Assembly (NCBI GenBank): GCA_003247575.1
Contig: QJZC01000023.1
Coordinates: 1-64,000, forward strand
Length of the DNA stretch: 64,000 nucleotides
From: Pseudomonadota bacterium
Lineage (GTDB): Bacteria > Myxococcota_A > UBA9160 > SZUA-336
Direction of reading: 5' to 3'
Below, piece after piece: positions 17,873 to 27,900 of this stretch. Numbering within the stretch: the stretch's first letter is position 1; each line of letters starts with the position of its first letter. Position numbers and translations under genes: made by a program. The notes beneath the pieces were generated by a model. That model ran no database searches. It saw only the letters and a program-made list of their open reading frames with translations, and was not told where the DNA came from.

Positions 17873-19297
17873 TTGGCTCCATTTCGTGTCTCGGATGCAC
17901 AGTGCATGTTCCCTGGACATTTCGTCTGGGGCGCCGCGACGGCCGCGTATCAAATCGAGGGTGCCGCGACCGAGGATGGGCGCGGAGCAAGCTGCTGGGA
18001 CGTCTTCTGCGAGCGTCCCGGCGCGGTCTACGCAGGTCACTCCGGTGCGGTTGCGTGCGATCACTATCACCGCTATCGAGACGACGTCGAGCTGATGCGC
18101 CAGCTCGGCCTACAGGCCTATCGCTTCAGCATCTCGTGGTCCCGCGTGCTCCCCGACGGAAGAGGATCTGCGAACGCGAAAGGGCTCGAGTTCTACGATC
18201 GGCTCGTGGATGCCCTCTGCGAGGCGGGCATCCACCCGTTCTGTACGCTCTTCCACTGGGATCTCCCACAAGCGCTGCAGCGAAGGGGTGGATTCCTGAA
18301 TCGAGACATCTCCGACTGGTTCGCAGACTACGCCCTGCTGCTCGGTGAGCAACTCGGAGACCGAGTCAAGCTCTGGGTCACCCAGAACGAGCCGCAATGC
18401 TTCATCGGCGCGGGCCTCCTCGAGGGCAGGCACGCACCTGGGCTGCGACTCTCCTTCCCCGAGACCCTACACGCTGCGCACAACTCCATGCGGGCGCACG
18501 GGAAGGCAGTCTCGGCATTGCGCACTGTCGTGCGGGACGCCCGCATCGGATACGTAGTCGCAACGCCGGTGTTCCGTCCCGAGACCGACTCCGGCGCAGA
18601 CATGGAGGCAGCGCGCAGCCAGATGTTCGCGGTCCGCGAGCGCACCTACTGGAACAACACGTGGTGGACCGATCCCGTGCTCTGGGGCCGCTATCCCGAG
18701 GACGGATTGGAGCTGTTCGGGGCGGACATGCCAAGCTTTCCGGCTTCCGACTGGAACGACCTTCACCAGCCTCTCGACTTCCTGGGGATCAACATCTACC
18801 GCGCCGACACGTGCCGGGCAGGGCCCGATGGCGAAGTCCAGGTGCTTCCCGTACCGCCGGGCTTTCCCCGATCGGGCGTCGAGTGGCAGCCCATCACACC
18901 CGACGCTCTCTACTACGGTCCCCGCCTGTTCCACGAGCGCTACGGACTGCCTCTCTGGATCACGGAGAATGGCTTGTCCACCCTCGACCAGGTCTTCCTG
19001 GACGGGAGGGTTCACGACCCGCACCGCATCGACTACATGCATCGCGGCCTGCTCGCACTGCGTCGCGCGATCGGCGACGGAGCAAACGTAGAGGGATACC
19101 TGGCATGGTCGCTGCTCGACAACTTCGAGTGGGCGGAGGGCTACGGGCAACGCTTCGGCTTGGTGTATGTCGACTATGTCTCGCAGCGTCGAATCCCGAA
19201 AGACTCCTTCGACTGGTACCGCCACGTGATCGCGTCCCACGGAGCATCGCTTGGGGGTGAATTCGCGACCGATCTCGAGGAAGTCACCGCGCGGTGA
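17873..19297 (+). CDS. GH1 beta-glucosidase
   Basis: 474 residues from TTG 17873 (GAGGT upstream); ATG 17906 is an alternative start without a ribosome site. The opening FVWGAATAAYQIEGA is the GH1 signature. The acid/base is Glu173 in VTQNEPQC and the nucleophile is Glu365 in LWITENGLS. The aglycone/glycone-site segment LLDNFEWAEGYGQRFGLVYV is present. No signal peptide, so it is cytoplasmic. It would release glucose from cellobiose and short beta-glucans brought in by the receptor upstream and the MFS gene 13 bp downstream. Confidence 0.93.
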   Translation: MAPFRVSDAQCMFPGHFVWGAATAAYQIEGAATEDGRGASCWDVFCERPGAVYAGHSGAVACDHYHRYRDDVELMRQLGLQAYRFSISWSRVLPDGRGSANAKGLEFYDRLVDALCEAGIHPFCTLFHWDLPQALQRRGGFLNRDISDWFADYALLLGEQLGDRVKLWVTQNEPQCFIGAGLLEGRHAPGLRLSFPETLHAAHNSMRAHGKAVSALRTVVRDARIGYVVATPVFRPETDSGADMEAARSQMFAVRERTYWNNTWWTDPVLWGRYPEDGLELFGADMPSFPASDWNDLHQPLDFLGINIYRADTCRAGPDGEVQVLPVPPGFPRSGVEWQPITPDALYYGPRLFHERYGLPLWITENGLSTLDQVFLDGRVHDPHRIDYMHRGLLALRRAIGDGANVEGYLAWSLLDNFEWAEGYGQRFGLVYVDYVSQRRIPKDSFDWYRHVIASHGASLGGEFATDLEEVTAR

Positions 19298-19310
19298 GAG
19301 CGGCGACTGC

Positions 19311-20654
19311 ATGATGCGCAGCGAACGCCTCTTCCGTCCCTGGACCTGGGTCCCGAGCGCCTATCTCGCGGAGGGGATTCCATTCGCGATGGTGATCTGG
19401 GTCGCCGGAACGATGTTCAAGGACTTCGGACGCGACGACGGCGAGATCACCCTCGCGACCGCGAGCATCGGTCTCGCGTGGTCGCTCAAGCCGCTCTGGG
19501 CTGCGTTCCTCGACATGTTCAAGACCAAGCGCTTCTTCGTCCTCGGGACGGAGTTCCTGATGGCTGCTCTACTTGCAGCGATCGCGCTTCTGATTCAGCT
19601 ACCGGACTCGTTCTGGCTGGTGATCGCGGGCCTCTGGGTGCTCGCTTTCACGTCGGCCACGCAGGACATCTGTGTCGATGGCGTTTACATCACGTCGCTC
19701 GACGCCCAGCAGCAGGCCTCGTGGATCGGGATCCAGGGCATGGCATGGAACTTCGGGCGCATCTTCGCGACCGCCGTCGTGGTCTGGTTGGCGGGCGCGC
19801 TCCAGGAAGACATGGGGCTCGCACCCCGGGCGGCATGGTCCTACGCACTCCTCTCGAGCGGCGCAGCCATGGCATCCCTCGGGCTCTATCACGGCTTCGT
19901 GCTCCCGGCGGGGTCCATTCCCCGACGCCCCGAGAATGCACGCGAGGTCGTGGACACCTTCCTCGACACGATCCGCGACTTCTTCCGCAAGAAGAGTATT
20001 TGGGGGATGCTGATCTTCGTCTTTCTCTACCGGAGTGGAGAAGGCTTTCTCCTGGTGGAAGCCCCCCTTTTCCTCCAGGCGGCAGTACAGGACGGAGGTG
20101 CCGCCCTGACCCTCAAGGAGAAGGGACTCATCGACGGCACGATCAGCTCGCTGGTGAGCATCGTGGGCGGAATCGCCGGCGGAGCCTTCATCGCGCGCTA
20201 CGGGCTACGCCGTACCCTGTTCTTCATGGCTCTTTGCATGAACGTGCCGAATCTCTGCTTCGTCTATCTGAGCCACGCGGCAGCCGCCGGCGCAGCCCTC
20301 TCGCTCACCACCATCGGCACTCTAGTAACGATCGAGAAGTTCGGCTACAGCTTCGGCTTCGTCGCGAACATGCTTTACATGATGCAACAGATCGCGCCGG
20401 GCCGGTTTCACATGACCCACTACGCGTTCTGCACCGCCCTCATGAACCTGGTCTTGATCCCAACGCAGATGGCGAGCGGGCCGCTGGCCGACTGGCTCGG
20501 CTACGAGAGCTTCTTCGTCTTCGTGCTGTTCGCCTCCATCCCGAGTCTCATCGCTGCGTGGTACGCACCCTTTCCAGACCCGCCCAAGTCTGCACTCGAT
20601 TCGACTTCGGAGGATGAGTCCATCGAGCCCCCGCTGCTGCGAACCGGCACCTGA
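19311..20654 (+). CDS. AmpG-like MFS transporter (probable oligosaccharide importer)
   Basis: 447 residues from ATG 19311. About 12 transmembrane segments. The AmpG/SLC33-type signatures are AYLAEGIPFAMVIWVAG, GLAWSLKPLWAAFLDMF and TSATQDICVDGVYI. True AmpG carries muropeptides, but related proteins in sugar-utilization loci carry oligosaccharides. The gene begins 13 bp after the GH1 stop, so the two are surely co-transcribed, and a glucooligosaccharide substrate is the best inference. The C-terminal tail is acidic and polar. Confidence 0.8.
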   Translation: MMRSERLFRPWTWVPSAYLAEGIPFAMVIWVAGTMFKDFGRDDGEITLATASIGLAWSLKPLWAAFLDMFKTKRFFVLGTEFLMAALLAAIALLIQLPDSFWLVIAGLWVLAFTSATQDICVDGVYITSLDAQQQASWIGIQGMAWNFGRIFATAVVVWLAGALQEDMGLAPRAAWSYALLSSGAAMASLGLYHGFVLPAGSIPRRPENAREVVDTFLDTIRDFFRKKSIWGMLIFVFLYRSGEGFLLVEAPLFLQAAVQDGGAALTLKEKGLIDGTISSLVSIVGGIAGGAFIARYGLRRTLFFMALCMNVPNLCFVYLSHAAAAGAALSLTTIGTLVTIEKFGYSFGFVANMLYMMQQIAPGRFHMTHYAFCTALMNLVLIPTQMASGPLADWLGYESFFVFVLFASIPSLIAAWYAPFPDPPKSALDSTSEDESIEPPLLRTGT

Positions 20655-20668
20655 AGCAACGCCACGAA

Positions 20669-20683
20669 ACGGCGCTTCGCCGT
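20669..20683. terminator. Hairpin between convergent MFS and GH9 genes
   Basis: ACGGCG (20669-20674) and CGCCGT (20678-20683) form a perfect 6-bp stem with a 3-nt loop. Read on the minus strand it is followed by TTTC, fitting a short terminator for the GH9 gene. It lies 15 bp after the MFS stop. Confidence 0.35.
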
Positions 20684-20718
20684 CCGTCAACTCGTACCGC
20701 CCCCCAGCCCACGCACCT

Positions 20719-22677
20719 TCATGGGCCGCGACCGTCGCTCGATCCGGCCTGCTCGTCGAGCCAGATCGCCAGCCAGGCGAAGGGTGCATTCCAGTTGATG
20801 GTCACCTCGTTCGCAGAGTAGGCCTCGATGTGGTCTGCGAAGCACTTCTGCGGACTGCAGCCCGCGAAGCGGGCGTTCTGCATGTAGGGATCCTGGAGTC
20901 CGGAGTTCGGCCCCCCCGATATGGCTCCAGGGGGCGGCTCCGGGAACGCAGCATCGGCCTGCCGAGCCCAGAAGCGGTGGTGGGGATTCTCGATGGACCG
21001 CTCACCGTATCCGGTCACATAGCTCTTTGCCATGGGGTTTAGCCCGAGTAGGTAGTCCATACCCCCCGCCACAGCATCGAGGAAGCGCACGTCCCCCGTG
21101 AAGTCGTGGGCGAGGGCCAGCACGAGCAGGTTGTTCAGCACGAACGAGTTGCTCCCCCACGGGTACCCGGGGCCTCTCGCCCGAAAAGGTACGCGGTAGC
21201 CGCTTAGAGCCGCGAGCTCGAGATAACGTTCCGCGACCGCGATGATGCGGTCTCGCTGCGCCTGCCGCTCCGCGGGGCTCAAGCGGCTCTCGGCAACAGC
21301 GAGCGAGATCGTACCGAGGCCGTCCGTGACACCCCAACTCAGGATCGACTCGGTCCCATCACGACCTTGCAAGCGCTCGTGGTGTGGACTCGCCTGCAGG
21401 TCGGACTCGTACGTCTGCTTGCTCGTCGTGATGAAGAGCTCCGCGGCCGCCCAGTAGAACTCGTCCCCTACGTAGTCGTCGTTGTATGGGCCGCCTCCAT
21501 TCTGGCTGTCATCAGGGGCCAGCAGAGCGGGATGCGCCCGAGCAGCCGCATAGGCCCGCTCAGCTGCGGCCAAGAGCGCCTCAGAGAAGGCGGCGTCGAA
21601 GGGGCGAAAGATGCGCGCACCTTGAGCTGCGCAGGCTGCGAGGTTGAGGGTGGCCGCCGTGCTGGGCGGGCGGAGATAGCGCGTGCGTACGTCGTCGTGC
21701 GGAGCCAACGGCAGCGGCGTCCACGCATCGTCGTGTACCTTGTGGTGCACCATGCCCGCCAAGAGCTCCCCCATAGGAACCTGCATCTTGAGCATGAACT
21801 CCAGCTGCCAACGGGCCTCGTCCAAGAGATCCGGTACCTGGTTCCCCGATTCGGGAATCCCAAGCTTCCGATCCGAGACTACCGACGCGCCCGCACCGAG
21901 CTGAGCGAGCCTCTCGTAGAGATTGAGCAAGGTCCACACCGAAATGCCGCCGTTCACGACATACTTGCCGTGGTCGCCGGCGTCGTACCACCCCCCGGTC
22001 ACGTCGAGCTCGTAGTCGCAGGCCTGGGTCGCCCAACCCGTCTCGTCGAGTATCCGCTGCGGGGTGCACCGAGCCCGATCCGGGCGGTGACCTGCCAGCC
22101 GCGTCCATCTCCGCTCGCGTGCATACGGCAGTTCGATCGGGATTCCCGACCGATTGTGGTAGAAGTACGCCAGCGCGTCGTACTTCATCTGCTCGTACAG
22201 ACCTCTCTCGACGTCGAATGGATCGCTCTTCTCTTCGCCGACCTCGAGCACGAGTCCGCGCCCGGCTCGCGCGCCTGCGGTGAAGTCGATCTGATGCAGG
22301 TGATCGCCGGAACCGGCATCCGCACCGAAGATCGAGCTCTCCCCGACAGCGATGACGTCACCCGCGGAGTCCGAGAGCTTCCACTCGAGGGGCTCGGTTG
22401 CACCGCTGACCACGACAGCGATCTTTCGCGCACTCGGAAGGTAGCCCACCTGGTTCACACGGATCCTCGGTGGAGACTGGCGGCGACGCTCGGTCATCTG
22501 CTGTGCGCCCGAACTGACGACCGGGCCACCCGGACTGTTGGAGCTCACACAGCCGGCTGCCCAAAGCCAGGTCGCACAGAGCAAGGACACCAACGCAGTC
22601 TGAGCCAATCTCGTCGGATGCAATTGCGAGTTCGCCGGAACCGACTTCACCCCCTCGAACCGAGATCTACTCGTCAT
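20719..22677 (-). CDS. GH9 endoglucanase, lipoprotein, with CelD_N Ig-like domain
   Basis: 652 residues from ATG 22677; longer frames would overlap the divergent SDR gene. A lipobox (LWAAGC, Cys43) follows a hydrophobic stretch, so the enzyme is a lipoprotein at the cell envelope. Residues about 70-160 form the CelD_N Ig-like domain (RIRVNQVGYLPSARKIAVVV). The GH9 catalytic domain has the Asp pair in GGWYDAGDHGKYV (about 231-234), the active-site His in NPHHRFWARQ (about 567) and the catalytic Glu in YSANEVTINWNAP (about 624). Expected activity is endo- or processive hydrolysis of cellulose or other beta-1,4-glucans at the surface, feeding the nearby receptor and GH1. It is convergent with the MFS gene. 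Confidence 0.92.
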   Translation of the reverse strand: MTSRSRFEGVKSVPANSQLHPTRLAQTALVSLLCATWLWAAGCVSSNSPGGPVVSSGAQQMTERRRQSPPRIRVNQVGYLPSARKIAVVVSGATEPLEWKLSDSAGDVIAVGESSIFGADAGSGDHLHQIDFTAGARAGRGLVLEVGEEKSDPFDVERGLYEQMKYDALAYFYHNRSGIPIELPYARERRWTRLAGHRPDRARCTPQRILDETGWATQACDYELDVTGGWYDAGDHGKYVVNGGISVWTLLNLYERLAQLGAGASVVSDRKLGIPESGNQVPDLLDEARWQLEFMLKMQVPMGELLAGMVHHKVHDDAWTPLPLAPHDDVRTRYLRPPSTAATLNLAACAAQGARIFRPFDAAFSEALLAAAERAYAAARAHPALLAPDDSQNGGGPYNDDYVGDEFYWAAAELFITTSKQTYESDLQASPHHERLQGRDGTESILSWGVTDGLGTISLAVAESRLSPAERQAQRDRIIAVAERYLELAALSGYRVPFRARGPGYPWGSNSFVLNNLLVLALAHDFTGDVRFLDAVAGGMDYLLGLNPMAKSYVTGYGERSIENPHHRFWARQADAAFPEPPPGAISGGPNSGLQDPYMQNARFAGCSPQKCFADHIEAYSANEVTINWNAPFAWLAIWLDEQAGSSDGRGP

Positions 22678-22758
22678 CGATCCGGTTATACCCGAGAATC
22701 CCATGAGAGGAAACAAGGCAACCAGACGAGAGCGCACGGAGGGGAGCGGGGTACGTAG

Positions 22759-23466
22759 ATGAAGAGACTCGACGGAAGATGGGCGTTGGTGACTGGAGCG
22801 AGTCGCGGAGTCGGATATCAGATCGCGAGCGCGTTGGGGCTGGAGGGCTGTCGCCTCATCGTCCACGGGCGAACCACGGAAGGCTTGGCTCCCGTTCGAG
22901 CGAAGCTACTCGACCTGGGGTGTGAGGTACACGCCCTACCTGCAGAGCTCGCAGATACTTCACAGGTCGATCGCCTGATCGATGCGGTCCTGGAGCGGAT
23001 CGGGGCGCCCGACATCGTCTACAACAACGCGGCGATCATGACTCCGTGGCGAGAGGCGCACACGACACCGCTCGATGACTACCGCCTGAGCTTCCAGGTC
23101 AACGTACTGGCGCCCATCCGAATCTGCGATCGCTTGCTGGGTCCGATGCGGGCGCGCCGGTGGGGGCGCATCGTCAACGTGACGAGCGGCATCGAGCACA
23201 TTCGCGAGCTCCTTCCCTACAGCGTCTCGAAGGCAGCGCTCGACCGGTACGTACGGGACGTGAGTCCATCGCTCGAGGGATCCGGCGTCGTGATGAGTCT
23301 ACTGGACCCCGGTTGGCTCAGAACGGACATGGGAGGCGAAGGCGCGCCCAACTCAGTGAACACCGTTCTTCCAGGAGCATTGGTTCCCGTGTTCCTGCCG
23401 GACGAGAGCTCTAGCGGAAGGCTGGTACGAGCGCAGGACCATCGGGACGCTGGCGCGACGGACTGA
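22759..23466 (+). CDS. Short-chain dehydrogenase/reductase
   Basis: 235 residues. NAD(P)-binding TGASRGVG at residues 12-19, the structural NNAA motif, and the catalytic Tyr154-x3-Lys158 (PYSVSKAALDRY). The substrate loop is LDPGWLRTDMGGEGAPNSVN. The gene is divergent from GH9 with 81 bp between starts, and a GGAGGGGAG-like stretch lies upstream. The substrate is unknown. Location beside glucanase genes suggests sugar or alcohol metabolism, without direct evidence. Confidence 0.85.
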   Translation: MKRLDGRWALVTGASRGVGYQIASALGLEGCRLIVHGRTTEGLAPVRAKLLDLGCEVHALPAELADTSQVDRLIDAVLERIGAPDIVYNNAAIMTPWREAHTTPLDDYRLSFQVNVLAPIRICDRLLGPMRARRWGRIVNVTSGIEHIRELLPYSVSKAALDRYVRDVSPSLEGSGVVMSLLDPGWLRTDMGGEGAPNSVNTVLPGALVPVFLPDESSSGRLVRAQDHRDAGATD

Positions 23467-23509
23467 GCGAGCCAGCCGCCCGCGGTCCCGACCGCTGCTG
23501 GACTCGACT

Positions 23510-24433
23510 TCACGGACGGCGTGGGTTCTCGAGATAGAACTCCAAGGTCTTCGCACCATTCTCGAAGGCGGCCTCATCGGTGCAGGCGCCTCCATTGGGT
23601 GTGAAGGGCCCGACGTAGCAGTGCCCGCCAATGTCGGGCGGACCGGCCGCTGGATCCTTGATGTTGTCGTAGATCAATCGCTCGAAGAGCTGGCCCTGCG
23701 CGCCAGTGAACCGCAGCTGCACGAAGTTCCCGACGGGGCTCGAGTCCACGGTCTCGGGAGCTCCTGCGCCGATTCCCTGAACGATTCGTGCCGCAGTCAC
23801 CTGGATCTCGGGGAAGTCTGCGATCCCGTCGTTCCGCCCGTTGAAATAGCGAATGGGGACCAAGGGACGCGCGCACACGGGCCCGTCGATGGACTGGCTG
23901 GTCGCCTGCGGGGCCGCACTGGCAATGAACGCGGCCTTCTCCGGGTCGCACGCAAAGTCGAAGGTGACACGGCCGCCATTGGAGAATCCGCCGATGTGGA
24001 TGCGGTCGCGATCGACGTCGAAGACGTTGGCCAGCGCCTGCATGAACTCGAAGATGCGATCGGAGGAGGCCGCGTCGAAGAACAACCGCGGATTGTTCGC
24101 GCCCAGCACGATGAACGGCTGGGGAAGATTGCGCGTCCGCTGTCTCAGTCCCGTGTTCAAGTTTGGATTCTCCGCCATGGCCGTCGCGCCGGGCAGATCT
24201 GCGATCAGGCCGCATCCCCCATCGGTACAGGCGGGTGGAATGGCCACGAGGAAACGCTCGGGGGTTCCGGCACAGTTGAACTCTCGTGCTGCTCCGGGAG
24301 CCGTTGGACCGACACCGGTGCTGCGAATGCACTGCTCGAGCGTGCCTTCGGGATCGGGATCACAGGCCGTGCCCCCGAGAAGGCTCGACACGAAGAGCGC
24401 CACGATGAAGGTCAGTCGGTATTGCCGATGCAT
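23510..24433 (-). CDS. Secreted PHB-depolymerase/feruloyl-esterase-like hydrolase
   Basis: 307 residues from ATG 24433 with GGGAGG upstream. The N-terminus is a signal sequence with a lipobox-like GTAC (Cys24). The alpha/beta-hydrolase nucleophile is Ser151 in HIGGFSNGGRVTFDF. The family-like RDRIHIGG and FIASAAPQ context fits the PHB depolymerase/LpqC/acetyl xylan esterase group. IGGHCYVG near the C-terminus is the likely catalytic His, and NGRNDGIADFPE may supply the Asp. Multiple Cys suggest disulfides. It probably cleaves ester side chains of plant polysaccharides or polyesters, which suits its position next to the glucan genes. Confidence 0.8.
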   Translation of the reverse strand: MHRQYRLTFIVALFVSSLLGGTACDPDPEGTLEQCIRSTGVGPTAPGAAREFNCAGTPERFLVAIPPACTDGGCGLIADLPGATAMAENPNLNTGLRQRTRNLPQPFIVLGANNPRLFFDAASSDRIFEFMQALANVFDVDRDRIHIGGFSNGGRVTFDFACDPEKAAFIASAAPQATSQSIDGPVCARPLVPIRYFNGRNDGIADFPEIQVTAARIVQGIGAGAPETVDSSPVGNFVQLRFTGAQGQLFERLIYDNIKDPAAGPPDIGGHCYVGPFTPNGGACTDEAAFENGAKTLEFYLENPRRP

Positions 24434-24977
24434 TCCATGCCTCCCGGGGCATCCCGCCTCCGCGGTCCTGTGTCCGCGGTCCTGTGCCCCGTTCTGTGTC
24501 CTGAGTCCTGTCCTGTGTCCTGGTGGCCGTCTCGTCGAGCGTCTGCGCGAGCCGTCACGAGCGTACGACCTGCTTCTACTACACCGAGAAGGGGCAGGGA
24601 ACCCGCCCGATGCAGCCAGCAGACAAGAAAATGACTAGACCCTTGACCCCTCCTGCCATCCGGTCAAGCGGCCGGACACCCTGCGGACGGAAGCTCCGCG
24701 TGGTTCACAGCACCGACCTCGAAGCGTGAGAGCACAATGCGTACCCACGTCGAAGAGCTCTCACCCAAGGCGAGAGAAGTCACGGCCGAACCTTCGCTGG
24801 AGCACGTGCTCGCAAATGTACGAACGGGGCAGCCGATTCGGGGCTCACTCCCTCGACACAGCGACGCGCCGAGCTCTGGCATCTGGATCGGGCGGCTTGC
24901 CGGCTGAAGCGGGAACGCGTGGCTGCCGAAGCACTTCCCGTCCACGTCTCTTGCATGAGCGCTGAGGCGGATCCTCC
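24434..24977. other. Intergenic region with low-complexity repeats
   Basis: About 540 bp between the divergent esterase and kinase-like genes. The first 100 bp hold CCTGTG-type repeats. A 56-codon frame from ATG 24737 (MRTHVEELSPKAREVTAE) has reasonable third-position GC and a weak GAGAG upstream, but no recognisable family, so it is not called as a gene. Promoters for both flanking genes must lie here. Confidence 0.4.
24459..24522 (+). repeat. Tandem 14-mer and degenerate CCTGTG repeats
   Basis: TCCGCGGTCCTGTG occurs twice in perfect tandem (24459-24472 and 24473-24486), followed by shorter degenerate units ending in CCTGTG or CCTG up to about 24522. It lies just upstream of the esterase start. 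It looks like slipped-strand expansion and has no phage- or CRISPR-like spacing. Confidence 0.6.
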
Positions 24978-27900
24978 ATGAACGTTCCGAACGAGTACGA
25001 GCTGAAGGGGCAGATCCACAGGAGTGAACGCTCCGAGCTCTGGAATGCCGTTCGGCGTCAAGACGGACAGGAGCTCGTCCTCAAGCGCTACACAGGCCCA
25101 TTGACCGAAGCGAACGCCTCGGTCGAACGCGAGTTCGGATTGCTGCAGCGCCTGGATGGCAGCGGGATTCCGCGAGCGTTCGCGCTCCTGGAGGAGCCGG
25201 ATGGGCGCCTGGTGTTGGCGCGAGAGAAGGTTCCCGGGATCTCCCTTCGTGAGTGGATCGTGCCGGAGTCGCTTCCCGATCTTGCCACCGCACTGGCGAT
25301 CGTCCAGCAGGTCGCTCGAGTGCTCGGACGCATTCACACGGCGGGACTCGTGCATCGTCAGTTACACCCCGGAAACATCATCGTGGAGCCGCAGAGCGCG
25401 CAGGCCTACGTACTCGGATTCGGCTCCACTCAGGCGCTGGGAAGCCGCGTCGAACGTCAGGGCTCCTTGGCCTCGCGAAAGATCGCCGAGATGCTCGCGT
25501 ACGTCGCACCGGAGCAGACGGGGAGGATGGGCCGCGGCGTAGACTACCGAAGCGACCTCTACATGCTCGGCGCAACCCTGTATCAAGTGCTCGTCGGCAC
25601 GCCCCCGTTCGACGCCATCGACCCACTGGCGCTGATCCACTCCCACCTTGCACGCGTGCCCACACCTCCGATCGAACGTCGGCCGAATCTACCGCTCGCG
25701 CTGTCGCGCATGACGATGAAGCTCCTCGAGAAGGAGCCCGACCTGCGCTATCAGCGCGCGCACTCGCTGGTGGACGACCTGCAGCAGTGTCGCGCGGCAC
25801 TCGAGCAGTCGGGATCCATCGCTCCAGACCTGCCGCTCGGGGAGTCTGACTCACGGGCACGACTCGATCTGGGCCATCGCCTCTACGGTCGAGATGAGGA
25901 GAGCGAGATTCTCCTCGACGCGTACCACCGAGTTCGCGACGGAGCGACGGAGCTCGTCCTCCTGTCGGGCGCGCCGGGATCCGGAAAATCCGCGTTGGTC
26001 GCGCGGCTGCGGAAGCAGATCGCGGGGAGCTCGAGCTACTTTGCCCTCTGCAAGTCCGACGCATCGCGGAAAGATTCGCCGTACCGCACCTGGGGCACGG
26101 TCATCGAGTCCTGGGTGGATCAGGTACTCGTCGAGCGAGAGGAGCGCTTGCAGCACTGGGCTACGCGACTGCGAGAATCGATGCGCGGACTGACAGCCGC
26201 CCTGTTCCCGATCGTTCCCTCGCTGGAGCTCGTCACGGGCGAGATGCCGACGGTACCCGAGCTGGCACCGCGCGGTACGCGCGAACGCCTGGCCATGTGC
26301 GTCCAGTACTTCCTGACCGCGGTGGGCACGGCAGAACACCCCTTGGTCGTAGTCCTCGACGACCTTCAATGGGCGGATGCTGCGAGTCTGCAGCTGCTCG
26401 AGACACTCCTTCAGTGTGATGAGTGCTCGCACCTGCTGATCATCGCCACCCTCCGCTCCGAAGACATGGAGGATTCGCAGCGCTCGGAGAGGGCGCTCGA
26501 GAGGTTCCAGAAGGCATTCCCACGCGCGAATCGCATCGATCTAGGCCCCTTGTCGGAAGCCTCGGTCGCAGCGCTCCTGCAGGATCTGTTGTCGAGCACG
26601 CTAGAGCGGGTCCAGCCCTTGGCGCGCTACCTGATCGCGAGGACGGAAAGTCGCCCCCTTGATATCCAACAGTTTCTCCTCTATCTCCGTGACAATGAAC
26701 TCCTGACGTTCGGACCGGACGGCTGGGAGTGGGACGAGACTGCCATCGCGCACGCGCGCATTCCCGAGACGGCGACCGCCTTTCTGCTGGCGAAACTCGC
26801 CGGGATCCCTGGAGACCAGAAGCGAGCTCTGCAGGTGGCGAGCTGCATCGGCGGCGAGTTCGAGGTCGGGGTCCTGGTCTTCCTGTGCAAGCGGTCGCCC
26901 GAGGATATCCAAGCCGATCTGCTCGAGCTCGTAGAGGCGGGCTTCCTCGCTCCCTGTGCGAAAGGATTTCGCTTCAGTCACGACCGCATCCGCGAGGCGA
27001 GCCAGGCACTGCTCTCGGAGAGGGAACTGACTCTGTGTCACGCGCAGATGGCCGAGCACCTGCTCTCCTCCCTCTCTCCTGAGCAGCGCGCCGAGCGCAT
27101 CTTCGAGCTTCTCGATCACGTCAACCGATCGCTCCCTCTACTCCAAGACACGCGGCGCATGGAAGTGATCGAGCTCAACTTCGATGCGGGCAAACGTGCG
27201 CTCCGCTCCGGCGCCGGAGCGGCCGCGCTGAGCTACTTCTCGATCGCTCGCTCACTCCTCAGCGACGAGCAGCGAGACGAGCACCCGGATCTCGCATTCG
27301 AGCTCTGCCTGGCTGGATCGGAGAGCGCCTTTCAGGCAGGGAATCTGGACGAAGCCCTCCGCTTCCTGGAGCCGATCGACGACAGTACACTATCTCCAGC
27401 GCAATTCGCGTCCGCGTCTCAGAAGCGATTGCAGGCGCTCTCGGGGCGCGACTCGCTGCATGATCAGGGGCGCTGGGTGCGGGACGCGCTTGCCGTTGTC
27501 GGCGAGGATTGGCCCCTGCATCCATCGCCCCTCCGGCTGCTCTGGCTGATCTACCGAGTGCGTTGGCTGCTCGAGCGCTCGCCGCGGAGACCAGCTCTGA
27601 GACACGTCCCAGACTCACCACGCCGCCCCGCCACCGAGATCATCGACAGCGGCGGCGCTCTTCTCGCGCGCAGCAACGTGCAGTTTCTGGTGCAATCCAT
27701 CTGCTTCCGGCAGATCTGGACGCTACGCGAAGGCTACTGCGCCTCTCCGGCGCTGACGCTCGGAGCGTACGCGTCCTTCATCGCGCTGCGGCTCTGGGGG
27801 GCGCGCGAGGCAAACCGAATCTTGCAGGTCGCCCTCGAGTGGCGCAGCTACCTACCCAGTCCGGGCGCGAATGCGCGGCTGGACGTCCTGCTGCACGGAT

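Noticed and set aside
19478-20617. 379-codon second frame inside the AmpG-like MFS gene
   Set aside because: It lacks membrane segments and similarity, whereas the chosen frame gives 12 helices.
21367-22758. 463-codon plus-strand open frame opposite the GH9 gene
   Set aside because: The minus strand encodes GH9 with all catalytic residues. This frame is its antisense shadow.
24459-24522. Possible CRISPR or phage repeat array
   Set aside because: Units are 14 bp, perfectly adjacent and without spacers; there are no cas genes.
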